Shown: positions 43,403-52,208, numbered from the stretch's first letter. The stretch: 64,000 nt of DNA from Mycolicibacterium llatzerense (GCF_000878195.1 NZ_JXST01000008.1:62001-126000), one strand, 5' to 3'. Notes: generated by a model from the letters alone, not told the origin. Made by a program: numbers and translations.

Positions 43403-45201
43403 CGCGATGCCTCCAACTCGCCGGACGCCGTGTAGGTCTGCCACATGCGCGCGAAAACACCTTCCTGAGACAGCAATTCGTCGTGCCGGCCCTGTTCGAC
43501 GATCCGCCCGTCCCCCAGGACGACGATGTTGTCGGCACCGACGATCGACCCCAACCGGTGTGCGATCACCAGCACCGTGCGCCCTTCGATCAGGGTCGAC
43601 AGTGCCGCCTGGATCTGCGCCTCCGAGTCGGGGTCCGCGAAGGCCGTGGCCTCGTCGAGCACCAGGATCGGGGTGTCGGCGAGCAATGCGCGGGCGATGC
43701 TGATGCGCTGCGCCTCACCGCCGGAGAAGTGCGCGTCCTCCCCGACCACCGAGTCATATCCGTTGGGCAGGGCCATGATCCGGTCGTGAATGTGCGCGGC
43801 ACGCGCGGCCTGCCGCACTTCCTCGTCGTCGGCGCCGGAGCGGCCCAGCCGGATGTTGTCGGCCACGCTCATGCCGAGCAGTTGCACGTCCTGCAGGACG
43901 AATCCGACGTTCCGGTACAGCACCGCGGGGTCGATCTGGCGGACGTCGACGCCGCCGACGCGCACCGCACCGGCGGTGGCGTCGTGGAAGCGCGGGACGA
44001 GCGTCGCGAGCGTGGACTTGCCGCTGCCGGACGGGCCGACCAGCGCCGTGATGCTGCCGGCAGGCAGGTCCAGCGAAATGTCGTGGAGCACAGTGTTGGT
44101 GCCGTCGTACGAGAAGTCGACGCCGGAGAAGCTGACCGAATTGTCCTGCGGCACTTGCGGGTCCTGGGCGACCGGCAATTCGGGGGCAGTCAGCAGCGCC
44201 ATCAGCCGGCCGGCCGCTGCCACCGCCTGGCGGCTCGCGGCGGCGGAGTATCCGACGGCCAGCACCGCGGTCGGGATGGTGACCGCGACCAGCGTGGAGC
44301 CCAGCACCTCGATGGGCGTCACCCAACCGTTGCGGATGAACCACAGGCCGCCGGCCAGGTTCACCAGCAGCACCACCGGCGCCTCGACGAACACCGACGA
44401 CACCGCGCGCAGGCGCACCATGGGCCCGACGAAACCAGCGAAGCCGTCGTTGAACTCGTCGGCGGCGTCGGCAAATCGCTTGTGCGCCTTGCCGGTTTCG
44501 CCGAAGGTCTTGACGACGGAGACGCCGGCGATGAACTCGACGATGGTCGCGCTGATCTGCGCGATGCCCTCGTTCATCTGCCCCATCCGGGCCATCGCGC
44601 CGCGCATCAGGACGCCGTAGACCACGAGGTAAATCGGGATGGTGCCGATGGCCAGCAGCCCCAGCCGCCAGTCCAGGTACGAGCAGTACGCCAGGCCGAA
44701 CACCGGCGTGGCCAGCGCGCCCGTCTTCTCGACCGCGGCGTGGGCCACCAGGTGGTGCAGTTCGCCGACATCGTGCTGCACCGCTTTGCGCACCTCGCCG
44801 GAGGACGTCGCGCCGAACCAGCCCAGCGGCAGCCGTCCGAGCGTGGTCACCAATCGACGACGAAGCTCGCCCTGCAACTGGACATCGGCGTGATGCGTGA
44901 GGGTCAGCGCCAGACCGCCGGCCAGCGTGCGCACCGCCAGGCCGCCACCGATCAGAACCGCGACGATGGTCCACACCCGGGCCGCGTCGATCGGGCCACC
45001 GGCCAGCAGATACCGGCCCAACTCGACGATGCCGATGAACGGCACCACCGTGGCCGCCGCGGCGATCAGCTGCAGCAACTGCGCCAGCGCGGTGCGGCCG
45101 CGCACCGGGGCCAGCAGTTCTTTCAGCGCCACGCGGTCCTGCGCGGCCGCGAGCTTGGCCTGTTTGAGCTGCTCACGCGGCGACGGTTCTGCGTTGGTCA
45201 T
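43399..45201 (-). CDS. ABC exporter-fold transporter subunit, IrtA-like but without the siderophore-interacting domain
   Basis: A 600-residue half-transporter: membrane domain about 45–330 and ATPase about 370–590 (Walker [12 protein letters not shown], signature FSGGEAQRIS, Walker B ILVLDEATAF, H-loop AHRLGS). M. tuberculosis IrtA has 859 residues because an N-terminal FAD siderophore-interacting domain precedes the transporter; it is missing here. The signature starts F rather than L, and the Walker B is followed by AFADPDSE rather than SALD. ATG at 45201; an IdeR-like box lies 26 bases upstream. Confidence 0.85.
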   Translation of the reverse strand: MTNAEPSPREQLKQAKLAAAQDRVALKELLAPVRGRTALAQLLQLIAAAATVVPFIGIVELGRYLLAGGPIDAARVWTIVAVLIGGGLAVRTLAGGLALTLTHHADVQLQGELRRRLVTTLGRLPLGWFGATSSGEVRKAVQHDVGELHHLVAHAAVEKTGALATPVFGLAYCSYLDWRLGLLAIGTIPIYLVVYGVLMRGAMARMGQMNEGIAQISATIVEFIAGVSVVKTFGETGKAHKRFADAADEFNDGFAGFVGPMVRLRAVSSVFVEAPVVLLVNLAGGLWFIRNGWVTPIEVLGSTLVAVTIPTAVLAVGYSAAASRQAVAAAGRLMALLTAPELPVAQDPQVPQDNSVSFSGVDFSYDGTNTVLHDISLDLPAGSITALVGPSGSGKSTLATLVPRFHDATAGAVRVGGVDVRQIDPAVLYRNVGFVLQDVQLLGMSVADNIRLGRSGADDEEVRQAARAAHIHDRIMALPNGYDSVVGEDAHFSGGEAQRISIARALLADTPILVLDEATAFADPDSEAQIQAALSTLIEGRTVLVIAHRLGSIVGADNIVVLGDGRIVEQGRHDELLSQEGVFARMWQTYTASGELEASR

Positions 45202-45226
45202 ACGAATACCCACTCCACCCAAAGAC

Positions 45227-45245
45227 TAAGGTTTGCCTAACCATA
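45227..45245. promoter_or_regulatory. IdeR-box-like site upstream of the ABC transporter pair
   Basis: On the minus strand, TATGGTTAGGCAAACCTTA matches the IdeR consensus at 15 of 19 positions. It is just upstream of the first ABC gene, supporting iron control of the transporter together with mbtI and mbtA/B. Confidence 0.8.
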
Positions 45246-45280
45246 GCGACTGGCTGCGGGGTGCGAGTACCCGCCTGCTC

Positions 45281-45310
45281 GTTCAGTTCAGTCCAGTTCA
45301 GTTCAGTCCA
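45281..45310. repeat. Perfect 15-bp tandem duplication across the hemW stop
   Basis: GTTCAGTTCAGTCCA occurs twice in direct succession (45281–45295, 45296–45310); the second copy includes the hemW stop codon. Each unit itself contains a GTTCA doublet. Confidence 0.8.
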
Positions 45311-46445
45311 GGACGGTGCGCACCACGGCGTCGGCCAACAACCGGCCCGGGTCGGTCAGCACCAGACGATCGTCGGTGACCGCCACCAGACCGTCGGCCA
45401 CCGCCTCCTGTGCCCGGTCCCGCTCCGCGGGCGTGAGCACGGCAACCGGCAAACCGGAGCGCAGCCGCAACCGCAACATGACGTCCTCGACGTGCCGGGT
45501 GGCGTCGTCCAATTCCTCGAAGTCCGCGATCGGCAGCCTGCCCTCGGCCAGCGCCTCGGCATAAGCGTTGGGGTGCTTGACATTCCACCACCGACGGGCC
45601 CCCACATACCCGTGCGCGCCGGGTCCGGCACCCCACCACTGGCCGCCGTCCCAGTAACCCAGATTGTGCCGGCACTCGCCGCCCGGGCGGCTCCAGTTCG
45701 ACACCTCATACCAGTCCAGCCCGGCCCGGCTCAGGTGTGCGTCGAGCAGCTCGTAGCGGGCCGCCAGCACGTCGTCGTCGGGCGCGGGGAGCTCGCCGCG
45801 CCGGACCCGTCGGGCCAGGGCGGTGCCGTCCTCCACGATCAGCGCGTACGCCGACACATGGTCGACGCCGACCTCGATCGCGGCGTCCGCGGATCGGCGC
45901 AGGTCGTCGTCGGACTCCCCCGGCGTGCCGTAGATGAGATCGAGGTTGACGTGCTCGAACCCGGCCGCCAGCGCCTCCCGCGCCGCTGCGGGCGCCCGTC
46001 CGGCCGAGTGGGTCCGATCGAGTGCCGCCAAGACGTGCGGCGCCGTCGACTGCATACCCAGGGACACCCGGGTGTAGCCCGCGTCGAGGAGCTCGGTGAA
46101 GAACTCGGGTGACGTCGACTCCGGATTGGACTCGGTGGTCACCTCGGCGCCGGGATTCAGGCGGAAATTGTCGCGGACCGCGTCGAGCACCGCCCGCAGC
46201 CCGGAGCCGCCGAGCAGGGACGGGGTACCGCCGCCGACGAACACCGTGTCGACCGGCAGATCAACCTGGGCGCCGGCCATCGACAGCTCGGTGCGCACCG
46301 CGGCGAGCCAGCCCTCGGGGTTGGCTCCGCCCAGCTCACCGGCGGTATAGGTGTTGAAGTCGCAGTATCCGCACCGGGTCGAGCAGAACGGCACGTGGAT
46401 ATAGATGCCGAACGGCCCGGTGTCGCTGGTATGGGCGTCGGTCAT
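45303..46445 (-). CDS. hemW: HemW, radical SAM haem chaperone (HemN-like)
   Basis: A 380-residue radical SAM protein. The cluster motif CSTRCGYC (Cys21, 25, 28) is near the start in PFGIYIHVPFCSTRCGYCDF, followed by FVGGGTPSLLGG and LGMQSTAPHVL. HemW-type proteins lack the extra Cys of true oxygen-independent coproporphyrinogen oxidase HemN and act in haem trafficking; the M. tuberculosis orthologue is named hemN (Rv2388c). The ATG at 46445 diverges from the sirA leader region. Confidence 0.9.
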   Translation of the reverse strand: MTDAHTSDTGPFGIYIHVPFCSTRCGYCDFNTYTAGELGGANPEGWLAAVRTELSMAGAQVDLPVDTVFVGGGTPSLLGGSGLRAVLDAVRDNFRLNPGAEVTTESNPESTSPEFFTELLDAGYTRVSLGMQSTAPHVLAALDRTHSAGRAPAAAREALAAGFEHVNLDLIYGTPGESDDDLRRSADAAIEVGVDHVSAYALIVEDGTALARRVRRGELPAPDDDVLAARYELLDAHLSRAGLDWYEVSNWSRPGGECRHNLGYWDGGQWWGAGPGAHGYVGARRWWNVKHPNAYAEALAEGRLPIADFEELDDATRHVEDVMLRLRLRSGLPVAVLTPAERDRAQEAVADGLVAVTDDRLVLTDPGRLLADAVVRTVLD

Positions 46446-46532
46446 GGCAACCAGTGTCCCATCGCAGGTGGCGAACTTTTGCTCGCGATGATTCCGAACC
46501 TGGCCCGGTTAGGCCGAATGTCCTGTTCGTGG

Positions 46533-46538
46533 CAGAAT
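46533..46538 (+). promoter_or_regulatory. Minus-10 element for the leaderless polycysteine leader ORF of sirA
   Basis: CAGAAT ends six bases before the GTG at 46545, the spacing expected if transcription begins at the start codon. It fits the mycobacterial TANNNT-type minus-10 except at the first base. Confidence 0.55.
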
Positions 46539-46544
46539 GACGGG

Positions 46545-46640
46545 GTGTCCGCCAGCCTCAACCGCGCCCTCGGTTCCGCATTGGTAATGCGGCGGCATGT
46601 CGACTTCAAGCGTGTATGCAGCTGTTGCTGTCTGCCTTGA
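46545..46640 (+). CDS. Polycysteine leader peptide upstream of sirA (31 residues)
   Basis: A 31-residue short ORF starting GTG and ending RVCSCCCLP, so four of its last seven codons are Cys (TGC AGC TGT TGC TGT). Its start sits right after a minus-10-like element, so it is probably leaderless. It matches the polycysteine-encoding leaderless short ORFs reported in mycobacteria as cysteine-responsive attenuators of sulfur genes: when charged Cys-tRNA is scarce, the ribosome stalls and the downstream gene is expressed. 123 bases separate it from sirA. An internal ATG (MRRHVDFKR) would give a shorter form. Confidence 0.8.
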   Translation: MSASLNRALGSALVMRRHVDFKRVCSCCCLP

Positions 46641-46763
46641 CGCCTGCCTTGATGCCCTAGTTCTGACCACAGAATCTTTCAGCCGGCACAGGATCGGCAG
46701 TGTCGGACAGCCCCCGGCGAACGCGTGATCCAACGCCTGCTCTTGCGCGAAGGAAACCACCCA

Positions 46764-48428
46764 GTGACAACAGCAAAACCTGCCAAGACCCGCGACGAAG
46801 GCCAGTGGGCGCTGGGCAATCGCGAGCCGCTGAACCCCAACGAGGTGTTCAAGCTGGAAGACGACGCCCTCAATGTGCGGCAGCGCATCATCGACGTCCA
46901 CTCCAAGCAGGGCTTCGAGTCGATCAGCAAGGACGATCTCCGCGGCCGCTACCGCTGGATGGGTCTGTACACCCAGCGTGAGCAGGGTTACGACGGCACC
47001 TTCACCGGCGACGACAACGCCGACATGCTGGAGGCCCCCTACTTCATGATGCGGGTGCGCTGCGATGGCGGCGCCCTGACCAGCGCCGCGCTGCGGACCA
47101 TCGGTGAGATCTCGACCGAGTTCGCCCGTGACAGCGCCGACATCACCGACCGCGAGAACATCCAGTACCACTGGATCCGGGTCGAGGATGTGCCGGAGAT
47201 CTGGCGTCGTCTCGAATCGGTCGGCCTGCAGACCACCGAGGCGTGCGGCGACTGCCCGCGCGTGGTGCTCGGTGGCCCGCTGTCCGGTGAGTCCCTCACC
47301 GAGGTGCTCGACCCGAGCTGGGCCGTCGACGAGATCGTGCGCCGCTACGTCGGCAACCCGGAGTTCTCGAACCTGCCGCGTAAGTACAAGACCGCCATCT
47401 CGGGTCTGCAGGACGTCGCCCACGAGATCAACGACATCGCGTTCATCGGCGTCAACCACCCCGAGCACGGCCCCGGTCTGGACGTCTGGGTCGGCGGTGG
47501 CCTGTCCACCAACCCGATGCTGGCCCAGCGCCTCGGCGCGTGGGTGCCGCTGGCCGAGGTGCCCGACGTCTGGGAAGGCATCACCAAGGTCTTCCGCGAC
47601 TACGGCTACCGCCGCCTGCGGTCGAAGGCTCGGCTGAAGTTCCTGGTCAAGGACTGGGGCGTAGAGAAGTTCCGGGAAGTTCTCGAGACCGAATACCTCG
47701 GCCGCAAGCTCATCGACGGCCCGGCGCCGGAGCAGGTCCCGCACACCATCGATCACGTCGGCGTGCAGAAGCTCAAGAACGGCCTGAACGCCGTCGGTGT
47801 CGCGGCCATCGCCGGCCGCTCCTCGGGGACCATCCTGACCAAGGTCGCCGACTTGGCCGCGGCCGCCGGTTCCGACCGGATTCGCCTGACCCCGTACCAG
47901 AAGCTGGTCATCCTCGATGTCGCGGACGACAAGGTCGAGGAACTGGTGGCCGGGCTGGAGGCGCTGGGTCTGCAGGCGCGGCCGTCGCACTGGCGCAAGA
48001 ACCTGATGGCCTGCAGCGGCATCGAGTACTGCAAGCTGTCGTTCGCCGAGACCCGGGTGCGGGCCCAGTCGCTGGTGCCCGAGCTCGAGCAGCGGCTCGT
48101 CGACCTCAACGCCCAGCTGGACGTGCCGGTCACCATCAACCTCAATGGCTGCCCGAACTCGTGCGCCCGCATCCAGATCGCGGACATCGGCTTCAAGGGC
48201 CAGATGATCGACGAGGGCAACGGCCCCGAGGAGGGTTTCCAGGTGCACCTGGGCGGCAGCCTGGGCCTGGACAGCGGTTTCGGACGCAAGCTGCGCCAGC
48301 ACAAGGTGCTGGCCACCGAGCTGGGCGACTACATCGACCGTGTCGTGCGCAACTTCGTGAAACAACGCGAGGCCGGAGAGCGTTTTGCCCAGTGGGCCAT
48401 TCGGGCCGACGAAGCTGACTTGAGGTGA
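46764..48428 (+). CDS. sirA: Ferredoxin-dependent sulfite reductase SirA (NirA)
   Basis: A 554-residue enzyme reducing sulfite to sulfide with six electrons from ferredoxin. The four [4Fe-4S]/siroheme Cys fall at 417, 423 (CSGIEYC), 463 and 467 (CPNSC), and Tyr69 and Cys161, which form a covalent link beside siroheme in the M. tuberculosis enzyme, are at the same positions. GTG start (VTTAKPAKTR) with GAAGGA upstream; 13 upstream in-frame codons were excluded. Stop overlaps the cysH start (GTGA). Preceded by a polycysteine leader. Confidence 0.96.
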   Translation: MTTAKPAKTRDEGQWALGNREPLNPNEVFKLEDDALNVRQRIIDVHSKQGFESISKDDLRGRYRWMGLYTQREQGYDGTFTGDDNADMLEAPYFMMRVRCDGGALTSAALRTIGEISTEFARDSADITDRENIQYHWIRVEDVPEIWRRLESVGLQTTEACGDCPRVVLGGPLSGESLTEVLDPSWAVDEIVRRYVGNPEFSNLPRKYKTAISGLQDVAHEINDIAFIGVNHPEHGPGLDVWVGGGLSTNPMLAQRLGAWVPLAEVPDVWEGITKVFRDYGYRRLRSKARLKFLVKDWGVEKFREVLETEYLGRKLIDGPAPEQVPHTIDHVGVQKLKNGLNAVGVAAIAGRSSGTILTKVADLAAAAGSDRIRLTPYQKLVILDVADDKVEELVAGLEALGLQARPSHWRKNLMACSGIEYCKLSFAETRVRAQSLVPELEQRLVDLNAQLDVPVTINLNGCPNSCARIQIADIGFKGQMIDEGNGPEEGFQVHLGGSLGLDSGFGRKLRQHKVLATELGDYIDRVVRNFVKQREAGERFAQWAIRADEADLR

Positions 48429-49138
48429 CCGCTGACATGACGGACGTATCGGAAACCGACTTGAGGGAACTGGCGGAGCGCGGGGCCGCGGAACTGGCCG
48501 ACGCCAGTGCCGAGGAACTGCTGCGCTGGGTCGAGGAGAATTTCTCCGGCCACTACGTCGTCGCCTCCAACATGCAGGACGCCGTACTGGTCGAGATGGC
48601 CGCGAAGGTCCATCCCGGCGTCGACGTCCTGTTCCTGGACACCGGCTACCACTTCGCCGAGACCATCGGCACCCGTGACGCGGTCGAGGCCGTCTACGGC
48701 GTGAACGTCGTGAACGTGACCCCCGAGCAGACGGTCGCCGAGCAGGACCAGCTGGTGGGCAAGGACCTGTTCGCCAGCGACGCCGCCCGCTGCTGCAGCC
48801 TGCGTAAGGTGCAGCCGCTGTCCAAGGCCCTCAAGGGCTACACGGCGTGGGTGACGGGCATCCGCCGGGTCGAGGCGCCGACGCGCGCCAACGCGCCGCT
48901 GATCAGTTTCGACGAGGCGTTCGGTCTGGTGAAGATCAACCCGATCGCCGCGTGGAGCGACGAGCAGATGCAGGAATACATCGAAGCCAACGGCATCCTG
49001 GTGAATCCGCTTGTGGACGAAGGCTATCCGTCCATCGGCTGCGCACCGTGCACCCAGAAGCCGGTCGAGGGTGCTGATCCTCGCAGCGGTCGCTGGGCCG
49101 GTCTGGCCAAGACCGAATGCGGTCTGCACGCATCCTGA
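48425..49138 (+). CDS. cysH: APS/PAPS reductase CysH
   Basis: A 237-residue reductase making sulfite from adenylylsulfate. Two Cys pairs (ARCCSLRK near 125, IGCAPCTQ near 208) bind the [4Fe-4S] cluster that marks the APS-type enzyme, and the C-terminal TECGLHAS carries the catalytic Cys. The nucleotide region reads VASNMQDAVLVEMAAKV and FLDTGYHFAET. The GTG at 48425 overlaps the sirA stop; an ATG four codons later (MTDVSETD) is an alternative. Confidence 0.96.
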   Translation: MTADMTDVSETDLRELAERGAAELADASAEELLRWVEENFSGHYVVASNMQDAVLVEMAAKVHPGVDVLFLDTGYHFAETIGTRDAVEAVYGVNVVNVTPEQTVAEQDQLVGKDLFASDAARCCSLRKVQPLSKALKGYTAWVTGIRRVEAPTRANAPLISFDEAFGLVKINPIAAWSDEQMQEYIEANGILVNPLVDEGYPSIGCAPCTQKPVEGADPRSGRWAGLAKTECGLHAS

Positions 49139-49146
49139 GGCGGCCC

Positions 49147-49848
49147 GTGCAACTGATCCTCACCGCGCACGGCAGTGCCGATCCGCGGTCCGCGGCGAAC
49201 GCCCGCGAGGTGGCCCGTACAGTGGCCGCCTTGCGGCGCGACGTCGACGTCAAAGTGGCGTTCTGCGAACAGAATTCGCCGAATCTGCGGGAGGCACTGG
49301 CCGACTCCCCCGCCGGCGGTGTCGTGGTGCCGCTGCTGTTGGCCGACGCGTACCACGCCCGCATCGACATTCCCGAGATGATCGCCGGCGCCAATCCGGC
49401 GGTCCTGCAGGCCGGCGTACTCGGCGAGGACGACCGGCTGATTCACGTGCTGAGCCAACGACTCACCCACTGCGGGGTGTCCCGGCTGGACTCCAGCGTC
49501 GGTGTCCTGGTGACGGCCGTCGGGTCGTCGTCGGCCGCCGCCAATGCACGTACCGCCGCGGTGGCCACCGGCCTGGTTGCGGGCACCCACTGGCAGGCCA
49601 CGACGGCGTTCGCCACCGGCCCGCAGGCCAACCTGGCCGAGGCCACCGAGCTGATGCTGGCCCAGGGTGCGACGCGTCTGGTCATCGCGCCCTGGTTCCT
49701 GGCCCACGGCACCATCACCGACCGGGTCGCCGAATTCGCCGCAGCGCACCGGATTCCGATGGCGCAGCCGCTGGGCTCGCACCGGCTCGTCGCCGAAACC
49801 GTGCTGGACCGGTTCGACGACGTCGCGGCCGCTCGCCGCGCCGCGTAA
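49147..49848 (+). CDS. Sirohydrochlorin chelatase (CbiX/SirB-like)
   Basis: A 233-residue chelatase expected to insert iron (or cobalt) into sirohydrochlorin; next to sirA, siroheme supply is the likely role. The start ILTAHGSADPRS has the metal-binding His, and the second half, with LVIAPWFLAHGTITDRV, is a duplicated domain of the same fold. The GTG at 49147 (VQLILTAHG) has GAGG upstream; an in-frame ATG at 49117 would overlap cysH. Corresponds to che1 (Rv2393). Confidence 0.88.
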   Translation: MQLILTAHGSADPRSAANAREVARTVAALRRDVDVKVAFCEQNSPNLREALADSPAGGVVVPLLLADAYHARIDIPEMIAGANPAVLQAGVLGEDDRLIHVLSQRLTHCGVSRLDSSVGVLVTAVGSSSAAANARTAAVATGLVAGTHWQATTAFATGPQANLAEATELMLAQGATRLVIAPWFLAHGTITDRVAEFAAAHRIPMAQPLGSHRLVAETVLDRFDDVAAARRAA

Positions 49849-50149
49849 CCCAAGGCATCTGGATCCCGGCAAGACCAGGACTGTCTGCGTATGGATTGCG
49901 TATAGATCGTGGCACCGGATCGATGACGCCCGTTGACTCGGCCTCATGCGAATATCTGGGACCGCTGATGTCTGACCTGCTGCAACTGCTGTCGATGCTG
50001 GCGCTGCCGGCATCGGTCCTGCTGCTGTGCCGACGCGCCAACCGCCGCAACCCGCAGGCGCCCGCGATTCGAACCTGAGCACGCACCCCGCCGCCGTCGC
50101 CTACGATCCGGACCGTCGAGCAACGATCCGGACGAAGGAGACACCACGC
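49849..50149. other. Interval before kup: no riboswitch recognised; one tiny ORF
   Basis: About 300 bases between the chelatase gene and kup. No ydaO/c-di-AMP riboswitch-like pattern is visible. It contains one possible 36-codon ORF (see 49968) and the AAGGAG ribosome site of kup. Confidence 0.5.
49968..50078 (+). CDS. Possible 36-residue single-membrane-span peptide
   Basis: Begins MSDLLQLLSMLALPASVLLL and ends CRRANRRNPQAPAIRT, so one hydrophobic helix plus a basic tail. An in-frame ATG at 49923 would add 15 residues. The ribosome site is weak. Shape and position before kup would suit a small transporter-regulating peptide, but chance is not excluded. Confidence 0.35.
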   Translation: MSDLLQLLSMLALPASVLLLCRRANRRNPQAPAIRT

Positions 50150-52066
50150 GTGGGTACACACCCCGACACCAGTCGGAAAGGGTTGGGCGCCGGCCTGGCC
50201 GTCAGCGCGCTGGGCGTCGTCTTCGGTGACATCGGCACGAGCCCGATCTACACGATGCAGACGGTGTTCGACCCGGGCGACCCGCATCCCGTGCCGATCA
50301 GTCGAGACCACATCTACGGCGTGGTCTCGGTGATCTTCTGGTCGGTGATGCTGATCGTCACCATCACCTACGTCAGCCTGGTGATGCGCGCCAACAACGA
50401 CGGCGAGGGCGGCGTCATGGCGCTGATCACCCTGGTGAAGCGGTCGTCGGACAAGCTCGGCAAGCGCACCGCGGGCATTCTGGCCAGCCTTGGAATCCTC
50501 GGCGCCGCACTGTTTTTCGGTGACTCGATGATCACCCCGGCGATCTCGGTCTTATCCGCCGTCGAGGGCGCGAAAACCATCGACCCCGGTCTCGCCGACT
50601 GGGTCGTGCCCATCACCGCCGTCATCATCGCCGTGTTGTTCAGCGTGCAGCGGCACGGCACCGCGGCCGTCGGCCGGCTTTTCGGCCCCGTGATGATCCT
50701 GTGGTTCGGCGCGATCGGCGCCTGCGGCGTCATGGGCATCAGCAGAGAGCCCGAAATCCTGCGCGCGCTGAACCCGATGTACGCACTTGGCTTCATGGCC
50801 GGGCACTTCCACATCGCGTTCTTCGCCCTCGCCGCCATCGTGCTGTCTGTGACCGGCGCCGAGGCCCTCTATGCCGACATGGGCCATTTCGGCCGTAAGC
50901 CGATCACGCTGGCCTGGCTGCTGCTGGTGTTTCCGGCCTGCACGCTGAGCTACTTCGGTCAGGGCGCGCTGCTGCTGCAGAATCCGTCGGTCCACGACGC
51001 CCCGTTCTTCCTGCTGACGCCCGACTGGGGCCGGCTGCCGATGGTGCTGCTGGCGACGGCAGCCACCGTGATCGCATCGCAGGCGGTGATCACGGGAGCC
51101 TTCTCCGTCGCCGCCCAGGCCGCGCACCTCGGATACCTGCCGCGGCTGCGGATCCTGCATACGTCGGCGTCGACCATGGGCCAGATCTACGTGCCCTGGA
51201 TCAACACCATTCTGATGGTCGCGGTGCTGACCCTGGTGTTCGCCTTCCGCAGCTCGGCAGCGCTGGCCTACGCGTTCGGTATGGCCGTCACGGGGACCAT
51301 CACCATCACCACCATCTTGTTTCTGGCGGTCGCCCGTGCCCGATGGAACTGGCCGCTGTGGCAGGTGATCGGCCTCGGCGCCACCCTCCTCACCGTGGAT
51401 CTGCTGTTCCTGGCCGCGAACATGACGAAGCTGGTGCACGGCGCCTGGCTGCCGCTGCTGATCGGCCTGGCGACGTTCACCGTGATGACGACCTGGCAGG
51501 CGGGACGCAAGGTGGTTACCCGCGCCCGCGATCAGGTCGAAGGGCCGCTGCGCCCGTTCGTCGACGAGATCGTCTCCAGCGAGCCGCCGCTGACCCGGGT
51601 CCCGGGCACTGCGGTGTTCCTCAACCGCGGCGTCGAGACCGCGCCGCTGGCCATGCGCGCCAACGTCAAGTACAACCGGATGCTGCACGAGCACGTCGTG
51701 GTGCTGTCTCTGACGACGACGACGGTGCCGCGCATCGCCGACGCCGACCGATTGTCGGTCGACGATCTGGGCTACAGCGACGACGGCATCATCCACGTCA
51801 CCGCCACCTACGGCTACATGGACCGGCCCAACGTGCCGGCCGCCCTGGCGCTCGTCGATTCTGCCCACACAGAGGGGCCGCTGGACCTCTCCGGCGCCAC
51901 TTACTTCCTGTCGAAGGTCGACCTGGTGATGGGCAAGGAGCCGTCGATGGCCCCGTGGCGGACAAGGCTTTTCATCGGTACGTCGTACATCACGTCCGAC
52001 GCCGCGGCCTATTTCCAGCTGCCGCCCGACCGCACTGTGATCCTGGGCTCGCGCATCGAGGTATGA
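50150..52066 (+). CDS. kup: Potassium uptake protein Kup
   Basis: A 638-residue KUP/HAK/KT potassium transporter with about twelve membrane segments in residues 15–440 and a cytoplasmic tail. The family N-terminus ALGVVFGDIGTSPIYTMQTV is present, and GEGGVMALITLVK and LFFGDSMITPAISVLSAVEG are diagnostic. GTG start with AAGGAG 8 bases upstream; 41 in-frame upstream codons were excluded. It lies between the sulfite-reduction and cysteine genes without an obvious functional link. Confidence 0.95.
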   Translation: MGTHPDTSRKGLGAGLAVSALGVVFGDIGTSPIYTMQTVFDPGDPHPVPISRDHIYGVVSVIFWSVMLIVTITYVSLVMRANNDGEGGVMALITLVKRSSDKLGKRTAGILASLGILGAALFFGDSMITPAISVLSAVEGAKTIDPGLADWVVPITAVIIAVLFSVQRHGTAAVGRLFGPVMILWFGAIGACGVMGISREPEILRALNPMYALGFMAGHFHIAFFALAAIVLSVTGAEALYADMGHFGRKPITLAWLLLVFPACTLSYFGQGALLLQNPSVHDAPFFLLTPDWGRLPMVLLATAATVIASQAVITGAFSVAAQAAHLGYLPRLRILHTSASTMGQIYVPWINTILMVAVLTLVFAFRSSAALAYAFGMAVTGTITITTILFLAVARARWNWPLWQVIGLGATLLTVDLLFLAANMTKLVHGAWLPLLIGLATFTVMTTWQAGRKVVTRARDQVEGPLRPFVDEIVSSEPPLTRVPGTAVFLNRGVETAPLAMRANVKYNRMLHEHVVVLSLTTTTVPRIADADRLSVDDLGYSDDGIIHVTATYGYMDRPNVPAALALVDSAHTEGPLDLSGATYFLSKVDLVMGKEPSMAPWRTRLFIGTSYITSDAAAYFQLPPDRTVILGSRIEV

Positions 52067-52103
52067 AATACCCACCCGTGGGGCAGGCGTTGTCCCAAGC
52101 AGA

Positions 52104-52208
52104 TAGATTTTGTGATGATCGAAACCCTTGACGGAGCACCTGCGATTCAGCAGATTCGGCAGGTGCACTTCGCGGCGTGACGGTCGTGCGTGGCACCACG
52201 GTGCCGCG
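52104..52208 (+). promoter_or_regulatory. Structured 5' region upstream of cysK
   Basis: A TAGATT minus-10-like element (52104–52109) would give a leader of about 170 bases. It contains a hairpin GCACCTGC … GCAGGTGC (52136–52166, 15-base loop) and a second stem CGTGGCAC-CACG-GTGCCGCG (52189–52208, one G-U pair). No known riboswitch class is recognised, and no polycysteine ORF is present. Confidence 0.35.

Noticed and set aside
49849..50149. Possible c-di-AMP (ydaO) riboswitch before kup
   Set aside because: No recognisable ydaO core sequence or arrangement in this interval.
50027..50149. A 41-codon N-terminal extension of Kup
   Set aside because: The AAGGAG ribosome site sits just before the GTG at 50150, and the extension is not family-like.
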